This document shows positions 1 to 6,710 of a stretch of 8,241 bases of DNA, piece by piece. Location of the stretch: positions 1 to 8,241 of the forward strand of contig JAGPIR010000046.1 of assembly GCA_018054915.1 (NCBI GenBank). The letters are read 5' to 3'. The number at the start of each line of letters is the position of its first letter. Position 1 is the first letter of the stretch. The DNA is from Allobrachymonas sp. GTDB taxonomy: Bacteria > Pseudomonadota > Gammaproteobacteria > Burkholderiales > Burkholderiaceae_C. The notes beneath the pieces are model-generated. The model was not told where the DNA came from, did no database searches, and saw only the letters and a list, made by a program, of their open reading frames with translations. Made by a program: the position numbers and the translations under genes.

Positions 1-1
1 A

Positions 2-718
2 TCTCCTTCATGCAATATCGCACAGGCACTGGCACAAGTACAACAGCGCATTGCCCAGGCCGTGGCGCAAGCCGGTCGTCCTGCGAACAGTGTCCGCCTG
101 CTCGCGGTATCCAAGACTTTTCCGGCCGATGCGGTTGCCAGCGCTGCCCTGGCGGGGCAGACTTCCTTTGGAGAAAACTATGTACAGGAAGGTATTGCCA
201 AAATCACCGCCCTGCGCGAACAGGGACTGCATGCGCTGCAATGGCACTGCATCGGCCCCGTACAAAGCCGCAAAACCGCCCAAGTGGCCGCTCACTTTGA
301 CTGGATGCAAAGCCTGAACCGGCTCGACATCGCCCAACGCCTGAGCCGCCAGCGGCCACCAGGACTGTCTCCGCTACAAGTCTGCCTGCAAGTCAACATC
401 GATGGCGGCGCCAACAAATCGGGCGTAACCCCCGCCCAGGCACTCGAACTGGCGCAGGCCGTACAGGATTTACCCGGCCTGCAATTGCGCGGACTCATGA
501 GCATTCCAGAGCCCTATGAGGACCCGCGCCAGACCCTGGAGGTGCATAGGCGCACCCGTACACTGTTTGATGAGATGGGCCAGATACTGAAACTGCCCCT
601 GTGGGACACACTTTCCATGGGAATGAGCCAGGATCTGGAACTTGCCATCACCGCCGGCAGCACGATGGTGCGGGTAGGCTCAGCTATTTTTGGCGCCCGC
701 ACCACCCAGGCCGGCTGA
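2..718 (+). CDS. yggS: YggS/PLPBP-family pyridoxal 5'-phosphate homeostasis protein (5' end outside window)
   Basis: This is a PLP-binding protein of the YggS/PROSC family, a single-domain alanine-racemase-like barrel without known catalysis that buffers free PLP in the cytoplasm. The frame is open to the left edge, and 238 residues are visible, close to the family's usual ~230-240. The PLP lysine lies in LLAVSKTF (about residue 38 of the visible part). Other family blocks are FGENYVQEG, WHCIGPVQSRK, LRGLMSIPEP, DTLSMGMS and the phosphate-binding GSTMVRVGSAIFGAR near the C-terminus. The first in-frame start codon is GTG at 62, but residues encoded before it (NIAQALAQVQQRIAQA) match the first helix of the family, so the real start probably lies just left of the window. 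The stop at 718 leaves 47 bases before kdsD. Identity is firm; the start is not visible. Confidence 0.93.
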   Translation, partial: SPSCNIAQALAQVQQRIAQAVAQAGRPANSVRLLAVSKTFPADAVASAALAGQTSFGENYVQEGIAKITALREQGLHALQWHCIGPVQSRKTAQVAAHFDWMQSLNRLDIAQRLSRQRPPGLSPLQVCLQVNIDGGANKSGVTPAQALELAQAVQDLPGLQLRGLMSIPEPYEDPRQTLEVHRRTRTLFDEMGQILKLPLWDTLSMGMSQDLELAITAGSTMVRVGSAIFGARTTQAG

Positions 719-752
719 ATCCGCAACGGACATGCGCAGGCAAAGGCATCGG

Positions 753-758
753 TACAAT
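753..758 (+). promoter_or_regulatory. candidate -10 element (TACAAT) directly upstream of kdsD
   Basis: TACAAT matches the sigma-70 -10 consensus at five of six positions and ends 7 bases before the kdsD ATG at 766. A transcript from it would begin at or within a base or two of the start codon, giving a leaderless or nearly leaderless mRNA. In keeping with that, no Shine-Dalgarno sequence sits at normal distance from the ATG; the closest, AAAGG, is about 20 bases away. No convincing -35 box is present at 16-18 base spacing; CGGACA at 727-732 would need a 20-base spacer. The promoter is inferred from position and the -10 match alone. Confidence 0.4.
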
Positions 759-765
759 TTCTCCC

Positions 766-1767
766 ATGAACGCTTTCGCTTCGAACGCTCCGCGCGCCCT
801 GCAGCTGGTGCAGGAAACCTTCGCCATTGAAGCCGCCGCCCTGCAGCAGGCAGCCACACAATTCCAGCAGCCTGCCGCCGCCAGCGCGCTTGCGCAGGCC
901 ATCAGCGCCATGCTCTCTGCTCCAGGGCGCGTGGTGGTCATGGGCATGGGGAAAAGCGGCCATGTAGGACGCAAAATTGCCGCCACGCTGGCCTCGACCG
1001 GTACCCCCGCCTTTTTTGTGCATCCAGCAGAAGCCGGGCATGGCGACCTGGGCATGGTCACAACCGCAGACGTGGTGCTGGCTATCAGCAACAGCGGCGA
1101 AAGCGAGGAACTGGCCCGCGTGCTGCCGGTGCTCAGACGCCAGGGCGTGGCGCTGATCGCCATGACGGGCAACCCGCAGTCCAGTTTGGCGCAACATGCG
1201 TCGATTGTGCTCAACAGCGGCGTGGAAAAGGAAGCCTGCCCGCTCAACCTGGCCCCTACTGCCAGCACCACGGTGCAAATGGCCCTGGGAGACGCACTGG
1301 CCGTGGCCTTGCTCGATGCGCGTGGCTTCCGGACCGAAGATTTTGCCCGGTCACACCCCGGCGGTTCGCTGGGGCGCAAACTGCTGACGACCGTGGCCGA
1401 CGTGATGCGCGCTGGCGATGCCGCGCCAGCTGTTCTCCCGCACGCCACGCTCAGTGAAGTCATGCGTGAAATGAGCGCTAAGGGTCTGGGCGCAACCATG
1501 GTTGTAGATGAGAACCGGCACCTGCTGGGCATTTTCACCGACGGCGACCTGCGCCGCCTGCTGGAAACCGGCGAGGATCTGCGCGCACAGACCGCAGCCA
1601 CCTTGATGCACAATAACCCGCGCACCATCCGCCATGATGCGCTGGCGGCAGATGCAGCGCGCCTGATGGAAGAATATCGCATCAACAGCCTGCCTGCAGT
1701 GGACGCGGGCGGTCATCTGGTGGGCGCCCTCAACACACATGACCTGATGCGTGCCAAGGTGATCTGA
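766..1767 (+). CDS. kdsD: D-arabinose 5-phosphate isomerase (KdsD/KpsF family)
   Basis: The enzyme interconverts D-ribulose 5-phosphate and D-arabinose 5-phosphate, the first committed step to Kdo of lipopolysaccharide, in the cytoplasm. The product is 333 residues (E. coli KdsD is 328). An N-terminal SIS domain (about 40-180) carries GMGKSGHVG and ISNSGESEEL. The four catalytic residues known from E. coli KdsD (K59, E111, E152, H193) all appear here at a constant offset of four: K63, E115, E156 and H197 (in SHPGGSLG). Two CBS domains follow, at about 213-270 (ending in GIFTDGDLRRLL) and 278-333 (ending in NTHDLMRAKVI). The frame stays open upstream to about 601, but homology begins at the ATG at 766, so that start is chosen. 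kdsC starts one base after the stop. Because the paralogue KpsF has the same architecture, the symbol rests partly on the kdsC-lptC context. Confidence 0.95.
   Translation: MNAFASNAPRALQLVQETFAIEAAALQQAATQFQQPAAASALAQAISAMLSAPGRVVVMGMGKSGHVGRKIAATLASTGTPAFFVHPAEAGHGDLGMVTTADVVLAISNSGESEELARVLPVLRRQGVALIAMTGNPQSSLAQHASIVLNSGVEKEACPLNLAPTASTTVQMALGDALAVALLDARGFRTEDFARSHPGGSLGRKLLTTVADVMRAGDAAPAVLPHATLSEVMREMSAKGLGATMVVDENRHLLGIFTDGDLRRLLETGEDLRAQTAATLMHNNPRTIRHDALAADAARLMEEYRINSLPAVDAGGHLVGALNTHDLMRAKVI
1756..1762 (+). promoter_or_regulatory. ribosome binding site of kdsC inside the end of kdsD
   Basis: AAGGTGA lies in the last codons of kdsD, six bases before the kdsC ATG at 1769. It is a good Shine-Dalgarno match and the clearest one in the left block. 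It fixes the kdsC start and suggests that kdsC is translated from the kdsD message. Confidence 0.7.
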
Positions 1768-1768
1768 C

Positions 1769-2350
1769 ATGACTTTTACGCCAGCTCCTTTCTTGCACTT
1801 TGCTCCCGAGCTGCTGCTGCGCGCCCAGCCGGTGCGGGTGGTGTTTTTCGACGTGGACGGCGTCCTCACCGACGGCGGATTGTTCTATAGCGAAACCGGT
1901 GAAACGCTCAAGCGTTTCCATACGCTGGATGGCCACGGGCTCAAGCTGCTGCAACGCGCCGGCATCACCCCGGCCGTCATCACCGGGCGCGACTCAGCGC
2001 CGTTGCGCAAGCGCCTGCAGGCGCTGGGGGTGGTGCATGCCGTCTTCGGCACCGAAAACAAGCTTCCGGCCGCAGAAAAGCTGCTCGCAACCCTGGGCCT
2101 AGAGTGGGCGCAGGCTGCCGCCATGGGAGATGACTGGCCCGACCTGCCGCTGCTTGCGCACGCGGCCTTTCCCGCCGCCCCGCCCAATGCCCATGCCGAG
2201 GTCCGCTCACGCGCCCTTCATGTCACACAGGCTGCAGGCGGTGCTGGCGCCGTGCGTGAACTATGCGATCTGCTGCTGCAGGCCTGCGGCCGCTACGCCG
2301 ATCTGTTGCGCGACAGTTTTCCTTCCCCCGCAACCGAACGCGCGCCATGA
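1769..2350 (+). CDS. kdsC: 3-deoxy-D-manno-octulosonate 8-phosphate phosphatase
   Basis: KdsC hydrolyses Kdo 8-phosphate to Kdo and phosphate, downstream of KdsD and KdsA in LPS core synthesis. The 193-residue product (E. coli 188) is a small, capless HAD-superfamily phosphatase. HAD motif I is FFDVDGVLTDGG, with nucleophile D28 and acid/base D30. Motif II is VITGRDS (T72). A lysine of motif III is probably K98 in TENKLPA. Motif IV is MGDDWPD (D121, D122). The C-terminal GGAGAVRELCDLLL is a KdsC signature that completes the neighbouring subunit's active site in the tetramer. The start is one base after the kdsD stop with a strong ribosome binding site. The stop codon overlaps the lptC start as ATGA (2347-2350), so the two are probably translationally coupled. 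Confidence 0.95.
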   Translation: MTFTPAPFLHFAPELLLRAQPVRVVFFDVDGVLTDGGLFYSETGETLKRFHTLDGHGLKLLQRAGITPAVITGRDSAPLRKRLQALGVVHAVFGTENKLPAAEKLLATLGLEWAQAAAMGDDWPDLPLLAHAAFPAAPPNAHAEVRSRALHVTQAAGGAGAVRELCDLLLQACGRYADLLRDSFPSPATERAP

Positions 2351-3042
2351 TCCACGCCCCTTCATCCGGTTCTGGCAACGACCCCGCCACCCCGCCCGGA
2401 CGGCCCGCATCCCGCGCAGCCGGACAGAAACGCAGCAACAACTCCCTGCTGCGTCATGCAACGGATTTTTTGCCGCTGCTGCTGGCGCTGGTGCTGGCCC
2501 TTGGAACATTCTGGCTAGTCAGAAGCATGCCCCAAATCAGACCAGATACACCGCCCTCTTCCAACGAGCCAGACTACTATCTGCGTGATTTTGAGTTGCG
2601 CCGTTATGACCCGCAAGGCAACTTGCAGATCGAGCTGACCGGCAGCTACGGAGAGCACGTTCCCGGCCCCGACACCATCCATGTGCAACAGGCCCGCACC
2701 TTTTCCATCGACGCGCACGGCACTACCACGCGCGCCAGCGCCGACCGCGCCGTATCCGACGGAAAAGGCCAGAACATCGAACTGTTCGGCCAAGTTCACG
2801 CGGTACGCCAGCGCACGGCAGAAGGAGGGGGAAAGAACGGAACACCACCACCCGTCATTTTTGAAAGCAGTTACCTCAAGGCCACCAACCGGCAGGAACA
2901 CCTCAGTACCGACCAGCCCGTGAAGATCACGCAAGGCAACGACGTCATTACCGGAACCGGAATGACATATACGGGCGCGAGCAGAACGGTGAATATCCAG
3001 GGGCGATCGCAGGCCGTGATCCAGCCGCACCGCCAGCCTTGA
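2347..3042 (+). CDS. lptC: LPS export system protein LptC
   Basis: LptC is the bitopic inner-membrane protein that receives LPS from the LptBFG transporter and passes it to periplasmic LptA. The product is 231 residues. A Pro/Ser/Arg-rich cytoplasmic N-terminus (1-40) precedes one membrane span at about 41-58 (FLPLLLALVLALGTFWLV). The periplasmic part begins with the typical DYYLRDFELRRYDPQGN and continues as a beta-jellyroll-type domain ending at TGTGMTYTGASRTVNIQG. It is longer than E. coli LptC (191), mainly in the N-terminal tail and an insertion around 156-168 (EGGGKNGTPPP). The frame is open upstream to 2263 inside kdsC, but the ATG at 2347, in ATGA overlap with the kdsC stop, gives the usual cytoplasmic tail and is preferred. 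lptA does not follow it; an SDR gene starts 13 bases downstream. Confidence 0.9.
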   Translation: MIHAPSSGSGNDPATPPGRPASRAAGQKRSNNSLLRHATDFLPLLLALVLALGTFWLVRSMPQIRPDTPPSSNEPDYYLRDFELRRYDPQGNLQIELTGSYGEHVPGPDTIHVQQARTFSIDAHGTTTRASADRAVSDGKGQNIELFGQVHAVRQRTAEGGGKNGTPPPVIFESSYLKATNRQEHLSTDQPVKITQGNDVITGTGMTYTGASRTVNIQGRSQAVIQPHRQP

Positions 3043-3055
3043 CCGTCCGGTTTCC

Positions 3056-3865
3056 ATGATGCCCCCGCCGCCTGCCTGCGCCGCACCGCTGGTGTTCATC
3101 ACAGGCGCATCCAGCGGCATTGGTCAAGCGCTGGCTATGCGTTTTTACCAGGCGGGCTGGCGGCTGGCGCTGGTGGCGCGGCGCGTGCAGGCTGTTCATG
3201 ATTGGGCGGCACAGCACGGCATCGCCGCTTCGCGTTACACAGCATACCAAGCCGACGTGCGCGCCACGGATGCACTCGTGGCAGCGTGCCACACCTGCAT
3301 GGCCCGCCAGGGCGTGCCCGACGTGGTGCTGGCCTGCGCAGGCATCAGTCACGGCATCAACACAGCCGAACGTGAAGACCTGGACGTGATGGCCGACATC
3401 TACGCCACCAACTGCACGGGACTGGCCGCCACCTTCCACCCATTCATCGCCCCCATGCAAGCGCGCCGCAGCGGCAAGCTGGTGGGCATGGCCAGCGTTG
3501 CGGGCATTCGCGGTTTGCCGGGTCATGGCGCCTACTGCTCCAGCAAGGCGGCCGTTATCAGCTATTGCGAAAGCCTGCGCGGTGAGTTGCGCGATTGCGG
3601 TGTGCAGGTCATCACCCTGTTGCCAGGCTACATCGACACTCCCATGACGGCGCACGACACGCATACGCGGCATTTTCTGCTCACTGCCGAACAGTTTGCC
3701 GACCGCGCCTGGCGCGCCATCCAGGCCAATGCGAGCTATTGCGTGATTCCGTGGCAAATGGCCATCGTGGCAAAAATATTGCGGCTGCTGCCCAATTGGG
3801 CGTTCGACCGCATCATGCATGGCAAGCCGCGCAAACCCCGCAAGAACGCGCCGCCCGGTGGCTGA
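3056..3865 (+). CDS. SDR-family NAD(P)-dependent oxidoreductase, substrate unknown
   Basis: This is a classical short-chain dehydrogenase/reductase of 269 residues. The cofactor site TGASSGIG is at 16-23, the D-V pair at 67-68 (QADVRA) contacts adenine, and the NAG-type motif appears as CAGIS (94-98). The catalytic tetrad is complete: N119, S147 (GMASVAG), Y160 and K164 (YCSSK). PGYIDTPM follows as the usual post-catalytic loop. R42-R43 after the second strand (LVARR) would favour NADP(H) over NAD(H); this is inference. The C-terminus is a lysine/arginine/proline-rich tail (GKPRKPRKNAPPGG). The gene begins 13 bases after lptC with no clear ribosome binding site; two ATGs (3056, 3059) are possible starts. 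Position suggests co-transcription with kdsD-kdsC-lptC, but I cannot name a substrate, and a role in the cell envelope is only a guess. Confidence 0.85.
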   Translation: MMPPPPACAAPLVFITGASSGIGQALAMRFYQAGWRLALVARRVQAVHDWAAQHGIAASRYTAYQADVRATDALVAACHTCMARQGVPDVVLACAGISHGINTAEREDLDVMADIYATNCTGLAATFHPFIAPMQARRSGKLVGMASVAGIRGLPGHGAYCSSKAAVISYCESLRGELRDCGVQVITLLPGYIDTPMTAHDTHTRHFLLTAEQFADRAWRAIQANASYCVIPWQMAIVAKILRLLPNWAFDRIMHGKPRKPRKNAPPGG

Positions 3866-3898
3866 AACTGGCTCTGGCCGCCTGCGCCAACAGAAACG

Positions 3899-4336
3899 TC
3901 AGTGCGCAGACGCCTCCCCCTGCAAGGCACGCAGAACCGGATCGGGCATGCGTGCCGGCCGCATGGTCTGCGCCTGCACCCACCCCACGCGGATGGTGGC
4001 TTCGGCCAGCAATTCGCCATCAAGGCCTCCGCGTCGGGCCTGCTGGACAAACACGACACATGCTTTGCCCACGTGCTGCAACCCGGCGGTAATGGTGAGT
4101 TGATCATCCAACCGCGCAGACCGGTGGTATTTGATGGCAGCGTCGCTGACCACGAACACGCCGCCGGTCTCGTCTTTCAAGGTCTGCTGGTTCACGCCAA
4201 GGCTGCGCAGCCATTCAGTGCGCGCACGCTCAAAAAACTTCAGGTAGTTGGCGTAGTAGACAACCCCTCCCGCATCAGTATCTTCCCAATACACGCGCAC
4301 CACATGACTGAAGGACGGATGCACGGTGGCGCTCAT
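3899..4336 (-). CDS. ybgC: YbgC-family acyl-CoA thioesterase (hotdog fold)
   Basis: The product is a single hotdog-domain thioesterase of 145 residues (E. coli YbgC 134) that hydrolyses acyl-CoA or acyl-ACP thioesters in the cytoplasm. The family signature VYWEDTDAGGVVYYANYL followed by FFERARTEWLR is intact. D21 aligns with the catalytic aspartate D18 of E. coli YbgC. The later blocks YHRSARLDD and the AEATIRVGWVQ strand also fit. The ATG at 4336 is chosen; an in-frame TTG two codons upstream (4342) is an alternative, and neither has a good ribosome binding site. The gene starts 30 bases after the nusB stop and is the last of the ribBA-ribH-nusB-ybgC run. In enterics ybgC heads the tol-pal operon; here it is elsewhere, so membership in a different thioesterase subfamily is possible. 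Confidence 0.88.
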   Translation of the reverse strand: MSATVHPSFSHVVRVYWEDTDAGGVVYYANYLKFFERARTEWLRSLGVNQQTLKDETGGVFVVSDAAIKYHRSARLDDQLTITAGLQHVGKACVVFVQQARRGGLDGELLAEATIRVGWVQAQTMRPARMPDPVLRALQGEASAH

Positions 4337-4366
4337 GGGCAAATGCGACGAGAGAGAAAAGCTTGA

Positions 4367-4900
4367 TCAGGAGGTGCTTTTGCGGTCGGCCCCAACTTCG
4401 GCCGTGCGCAGTTCGGGCGCCAGCGCATGCAGCACACCGTTCACGTATTTGTGTCCATCGGTGCCACCAAAGGACTTGGCCAGTTCGATGCACTCATTGA
4501 GTACCACGCGCCACGGCACATCCAGGGAGTGCTGGAGCTCATACACGCCAATCCACATGCAGGCATGTTCAATCGGGGAAATTTCGTTCAGGCCTCGATC
4601 AAGTTTCGGGGCAATCAGGGCATCGAGCGCAGCGGCCTGTTGCACACAACCGTGAAACACGGCATCGAAGTGGGCGCTGTCGCCTTTGTGAAAACCCGTC
4701 AACTCGCGCGTAAACTGGTCAATAGCAGCGGAGTCATTGCCGCCAACCAGGTGCTGGTACAGCGCCTGCACGATGAACTCGCGCGCACGTGCGCGGCCGG
4801 TCTTGCCGGGCACCTTGCGCGCCTTGGAGTCTTTTTCGGGCTGCTGCAACACAGCCTGCAGCGCTTCTTCTGGGGTCGTTTCCATGGAAGGTTCATTCAT
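4367..4900 (-). CDS. nusB: transcription antitermination factor NusB
   Basis: NusB binds NusE (ribosomal protein S10) and boxA RNA to assemble antitermination complexes on rRNA operons. The product is 177 residues, against 139 in E. coli. The all-helical core starts at about residue 36 (RARAREFIVQALYQHL) and contains the typical LNEISPIEHACMWIGVYEL, VPWRVVLNECIELAKSFGG and a C-terminal YVNGVLHAL. The extra 35 N-terminal residues are charged and low in complexity, a form I associate with Burkholderiales NusB. The ATG at 4900 is chosen because AAAGGGG sits eight bases before it. A GTG at 4918 overlaps the ribH stop as GTGA but lacks a ribosome binding site, and an ATG at 4885 also lacks one. 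The gene is immediately downstream of ribH, an arrangement found in many bacteria. Confidence 0.93.
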   Translation of the reverse strand: MNEPSMETTPEEALQAVLQQPEKDSKARKVPGKTGRARAREFIVQALYQHLVGGNDSAAIDQFTRELTGFHKGDSAHFDAVFHGCVQQAAALDALIAPKLDRGLNEISPIEHACMWIGVYELQHSLDVPWRVVLNECIELAKSFGGTDGHKYVNGVLHALAPELRTAEVGADRKSTS

Positions 4901-4908
4901 CCTGCGCG

Positions 4909-4915
4909 CCCCTTT
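4909..4915 (-). promoter_or_regulatory. ribosome binding site that decides the nusB start
   Basis: On the minus strand AAAGGGG lies eight bases before the ATG at 4900 and overlaps the last bases of the ribH stop region. It supports the ATG at 4900 over the GTG at 4918, which lies upstream of this site and has no purine-rich stretch before it. Confidence 0.6.
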
Positions 4916-5385
4916 CACTGATACATCGACTGCAACAGAAGAGCCATTTCCACTGCCACGCGCGCAGCATCGACGGCCTTTTCAGTATGCCGCGCCTTGG
5001 CCTGTTTGGCGTTTTCCACGGTGAGAATGGCATTGGCCACCGGTCGCGCAAAGTCCAGAGCCACGCGCGAAACGCCCGCGCCCGATTCGTTGGCCACCAG
5101 TTCAAAATGATACGTTTCACCACGGATCACACAGCCGATGGCGATCAGGGCATCGTACTCGGCGCGGTCGGCCAGTCCCTGCAGGGCAACCGGTATTTCG
5201 AGCGCGCCGGGCACCTGCACCAGCGTTACGTTCTTGGCCTTGACGCCCAGCTCCATGAGTTCGGCCAGACAGGCCTCGGTCATGGCGTCCGTGATGTCGG
5301 CGTTGAAGCGCGCCTGTACCAATCCGACGCGCAACTTCTTGCCGTCCAGCTGGTTGGCAATGTCGCCCTTGTTTGCATTTTTCAT
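4915..5385 (-). CDS. ribH: 6,7-dimethyl-8-ribityllumazine synthase
   Basis: RibH condenses 5-amino-6-ribitylamino-uracil with 3,4-dihydroxy-2-butanone 4-phosphate to lumazine, the penultimate riboflavin step, as a cytoplasmic oligomer. At 156 residues it equals E. coli RibH. The substrate-binding ARFNADITD (25-33), VPGALEIP (58-65) and GCVIRGETYHFELVANES (84-101) are all present. H93 is in the place of the catalytic histidine, and R132 in AKARHTEKA is the likely phosphate ligand. The frame runs upstream to a TTG at 5436, but the ATG at 5385 matches the family start and has a modest AGG nine bases before it. The gene follows ribBA, which makes one of its two substrates, after a 112-base gap. 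No hairpin with a T-run is visible in that gap, so read-through from ribBA is the simplest view. Confidence 0.95.
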   Translation of the reverse strand: MKNANKGDIANQLDGKKLRVGLVQARFNADITDAMTEACLAELMELGVKAKNVTLVQVPGALEIPVALQGLADRAEYDALIAIGCVIRGETYHFELVANESGAGVSRVALDFARPVANAILTVENAKQAKARHTEKAVDAARVAVEMALLLQSMYQ

Positions 5386-5497
5386 GAAAATCTGCCTAAT
5401 TGTTCGCAAAGATGAAAAGAAATGCGCAACACGCAAGAATCACCGTTGCCCACGATCACCGGCCTGCGCATCCACGCCGTGCTTGGCGCTTATTCAA

Positions 5498-6640
5498 TTA
5501 TTTGTCTGGTGCTTCGGTAAATCCGGCCACCTCTAAATCATAGCCTGCCATGCTGGGCATGCGCCGGCTGGGTCCGAGAATATGCAGTTTGCGTGCGCCG
5601 CATTCGCGCAGAATTTGGGCGCCAATGCCATAGTTTCGCAAATCCGATCCTGCAGCCGGAGCATGCGCGGCCTGGAGCACGCCATCAAACTGCGCCAGCA
5701 ACTGGTCAGCGCTTTCACCACAGTTGAGCAACACCACCACGCCGCGTTGCTGGCGTTGAATATGACGCAGGCTGTCTTCCAGACTCCAGCTGTGCAATTT
5801 TCGGCCGGTCTCCAGCGCATCCAGCAGGGATAGCGGCTCATGCACGCGCACCGGCACCACCTCATCGACGTCCCAATTCCCTTTGACCAGCGCCAGGTGG
5901 AGGTTGTCGCCGTGGACATCGCGATAAGCATGTGCCACAAATTCCCCATGCACCGTCTGCAACGGCCGCGAAGCCACTTTGCGGATCAACGATTCGTTGC
6001 GGATACGGTGCTCGATCAGGTCCGCAATGGTGCCGATTTTCAGGCCGTGCTGTGCGGCAAACTGGCGCAACTCGGGCAGTCGGGCCATGGTACCGTCTTC
6101 GTTCATGATTTCGCAAATTACCGCCGCCGGTGCACAGCCGGCCATGCGCGCCAAGTCACAGCCCGCCTCGGTATGGCCCGCGCGCATCAGCACACCGCCT
6201 TCCACCGCCTGAATCGGAAACACATGGCCGGGCTGGACAATGTCGCTCGCCTCGCCCTTGACAGCCATTTCGATGGTGCGTGCGCGATCAGCGGCCGAGA
6301 TGCCGGTGGTCACCCCCTGCGCCGCCTCGATCGAAGTGGTGAAAGCCGTGCCATAACGCGTCCCGTTGCGGCCGGTCATGGGCGCCAGACCCAACTGCCC
6401 GCAGCGCTCACGCGTCAGCGTCAGGCAGATCAGCCCGCGGGCATGGGTCGCCATGAAATTGATGGCTTCAGGCGTGACGTGTTCGGCCGCAAGCATCAGA
6501 TCGCCTTCGTTTTCGCGATCTTCTTCGTCCACCAGAATGACCATCCGCCCAGCGCGCAGATCGGCCACAATTTCTTCCACCGGAGCAATGCGTGCCGGAA
6601 GGGTCGATGACAAGCGGGAAGGGGCCGCAGACGGTGTCAT
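5498..6640 (-). CDS. ribBA: 3,4-dihydroxy-2-butanone 4-phosphate synthase with degenerate GTP cyclohydrolase II-like domain (RibBA/RibBX type)
   Basis: The product has 380 residues. The N-terminal half (about 18-215) is a complete RibB, converting ribulose 5-phosphate to 3,4-dihydroxy-2-butanone 4-phosphate and formate. It shows DEEDRENEGDL (38-48), the substrate loop TTSIEAAQGVTTGISAADR, and RAGHTEAGCDLA with H156 and E158. The C-terminal half (about 225-380) resembles RibA, but where RibA carries its three zinc cysteines after the RVH motif this protein reads RVHEPLSLLDALETGRKLHS (265-284) with no cysteine. GTP cyclohydrolase II activity is therefore unlikely, and a separate ribA should exist elsewhere. 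Proteobacterial proteins of this kind have been called RibBX. The ATG at 6640 is chosen by homology although no ribosome binding site precedes it; an ATG at 6724 would add 28 residues unlike the family. It heads the ribBA-ribH-nusB-ybgC run. No FMN riboswitch consensus is visible upstream. Confidence 0.92.
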   Translation of the reverse strand: MTPSAAPSRLSSTLPARIAPVEEIVADLRAGRMVILVDEEDRENEGDLMLAAEHVTPEAINFMATHARGLICLTLTRERCGQLGLAPMTGRNGTRYGTAFTTSIEAAQGVTTGISAADRARTIEMAVKGEASDIVQPGHVFPIQAVEGGVLMRAGHTEAGCDLARMAGCAPAAVICEIMNEDGTMARLPELRQFAAQHGLKIGTIADLIEHRIRNESLIRKVASRPLQTVHGEFVAHAYRDVHGDNLHLALVKGNWDVDEVVPVRVHEPLSLLDALETGRKLHSWSLEDSLRHIQRQQRGVVVLLNCGESADQLLAQFDGVLQAAHAPAAGSDLRNYGIGAQILRECGARKLHILGPSRRMPSMAGYDLEVAGFTEAPDK

Positions 6641-6710
6641 AAATGGGTATCGGGTTGTGTGCGCAAGGCACTGGAACAGGAGGGCCGGAAATGCCAGGTG
6701 GCCATTATCG

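Noticed and set aside
10..300. Plus-strand open frame starting at the first visible ATG (position 10)
   Set aside because: It is in a different frame from the YggS homology, which is open to the window edge; its product is Cys/Arg/Pro-rich and unlike any family.
684..1685. 333-codon open frame on the minus strand, nearly the full length of kdsD
   Set aside because: It mirrors kdsD, whose four catalytic residues and CBS domains are intact. The predicted product is Ser/Ala/Arg-rich without recognisable motifs, as expected for the antisense of a GC-rich gene.
2948..3820. 290-codon minus-strand open frame over the SDR gene
   Set aside because: The plus-strand SDR has a complete cofactor and catalytic motif set. 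The antisense product is His/Gly/Ala-rich with no domain I recognise.
4789..5415. 208-codon plus-strand open frame over nusB and ribH
   Set aside because: It spans two well-supported minus-strand genes and their junction, and has no recognisable domain.
5386..5497. Internal promoter or terminator between ribBA and ribH
   Set aside because: AACAAT on the minus strand (5399-5404) resembles a -10, but the TTGCGC upstream gives a 19-base spacer. No hairpin with a T-run is visible. The evidence is too weak to annotate.
5840..6610. 256-codon plus-strand open frame over ribBA
   Set aside because: It is the shadow of a clear RibB domain on the other strand; the product is His/Arg/Gln-rich and has no recognisable motif.
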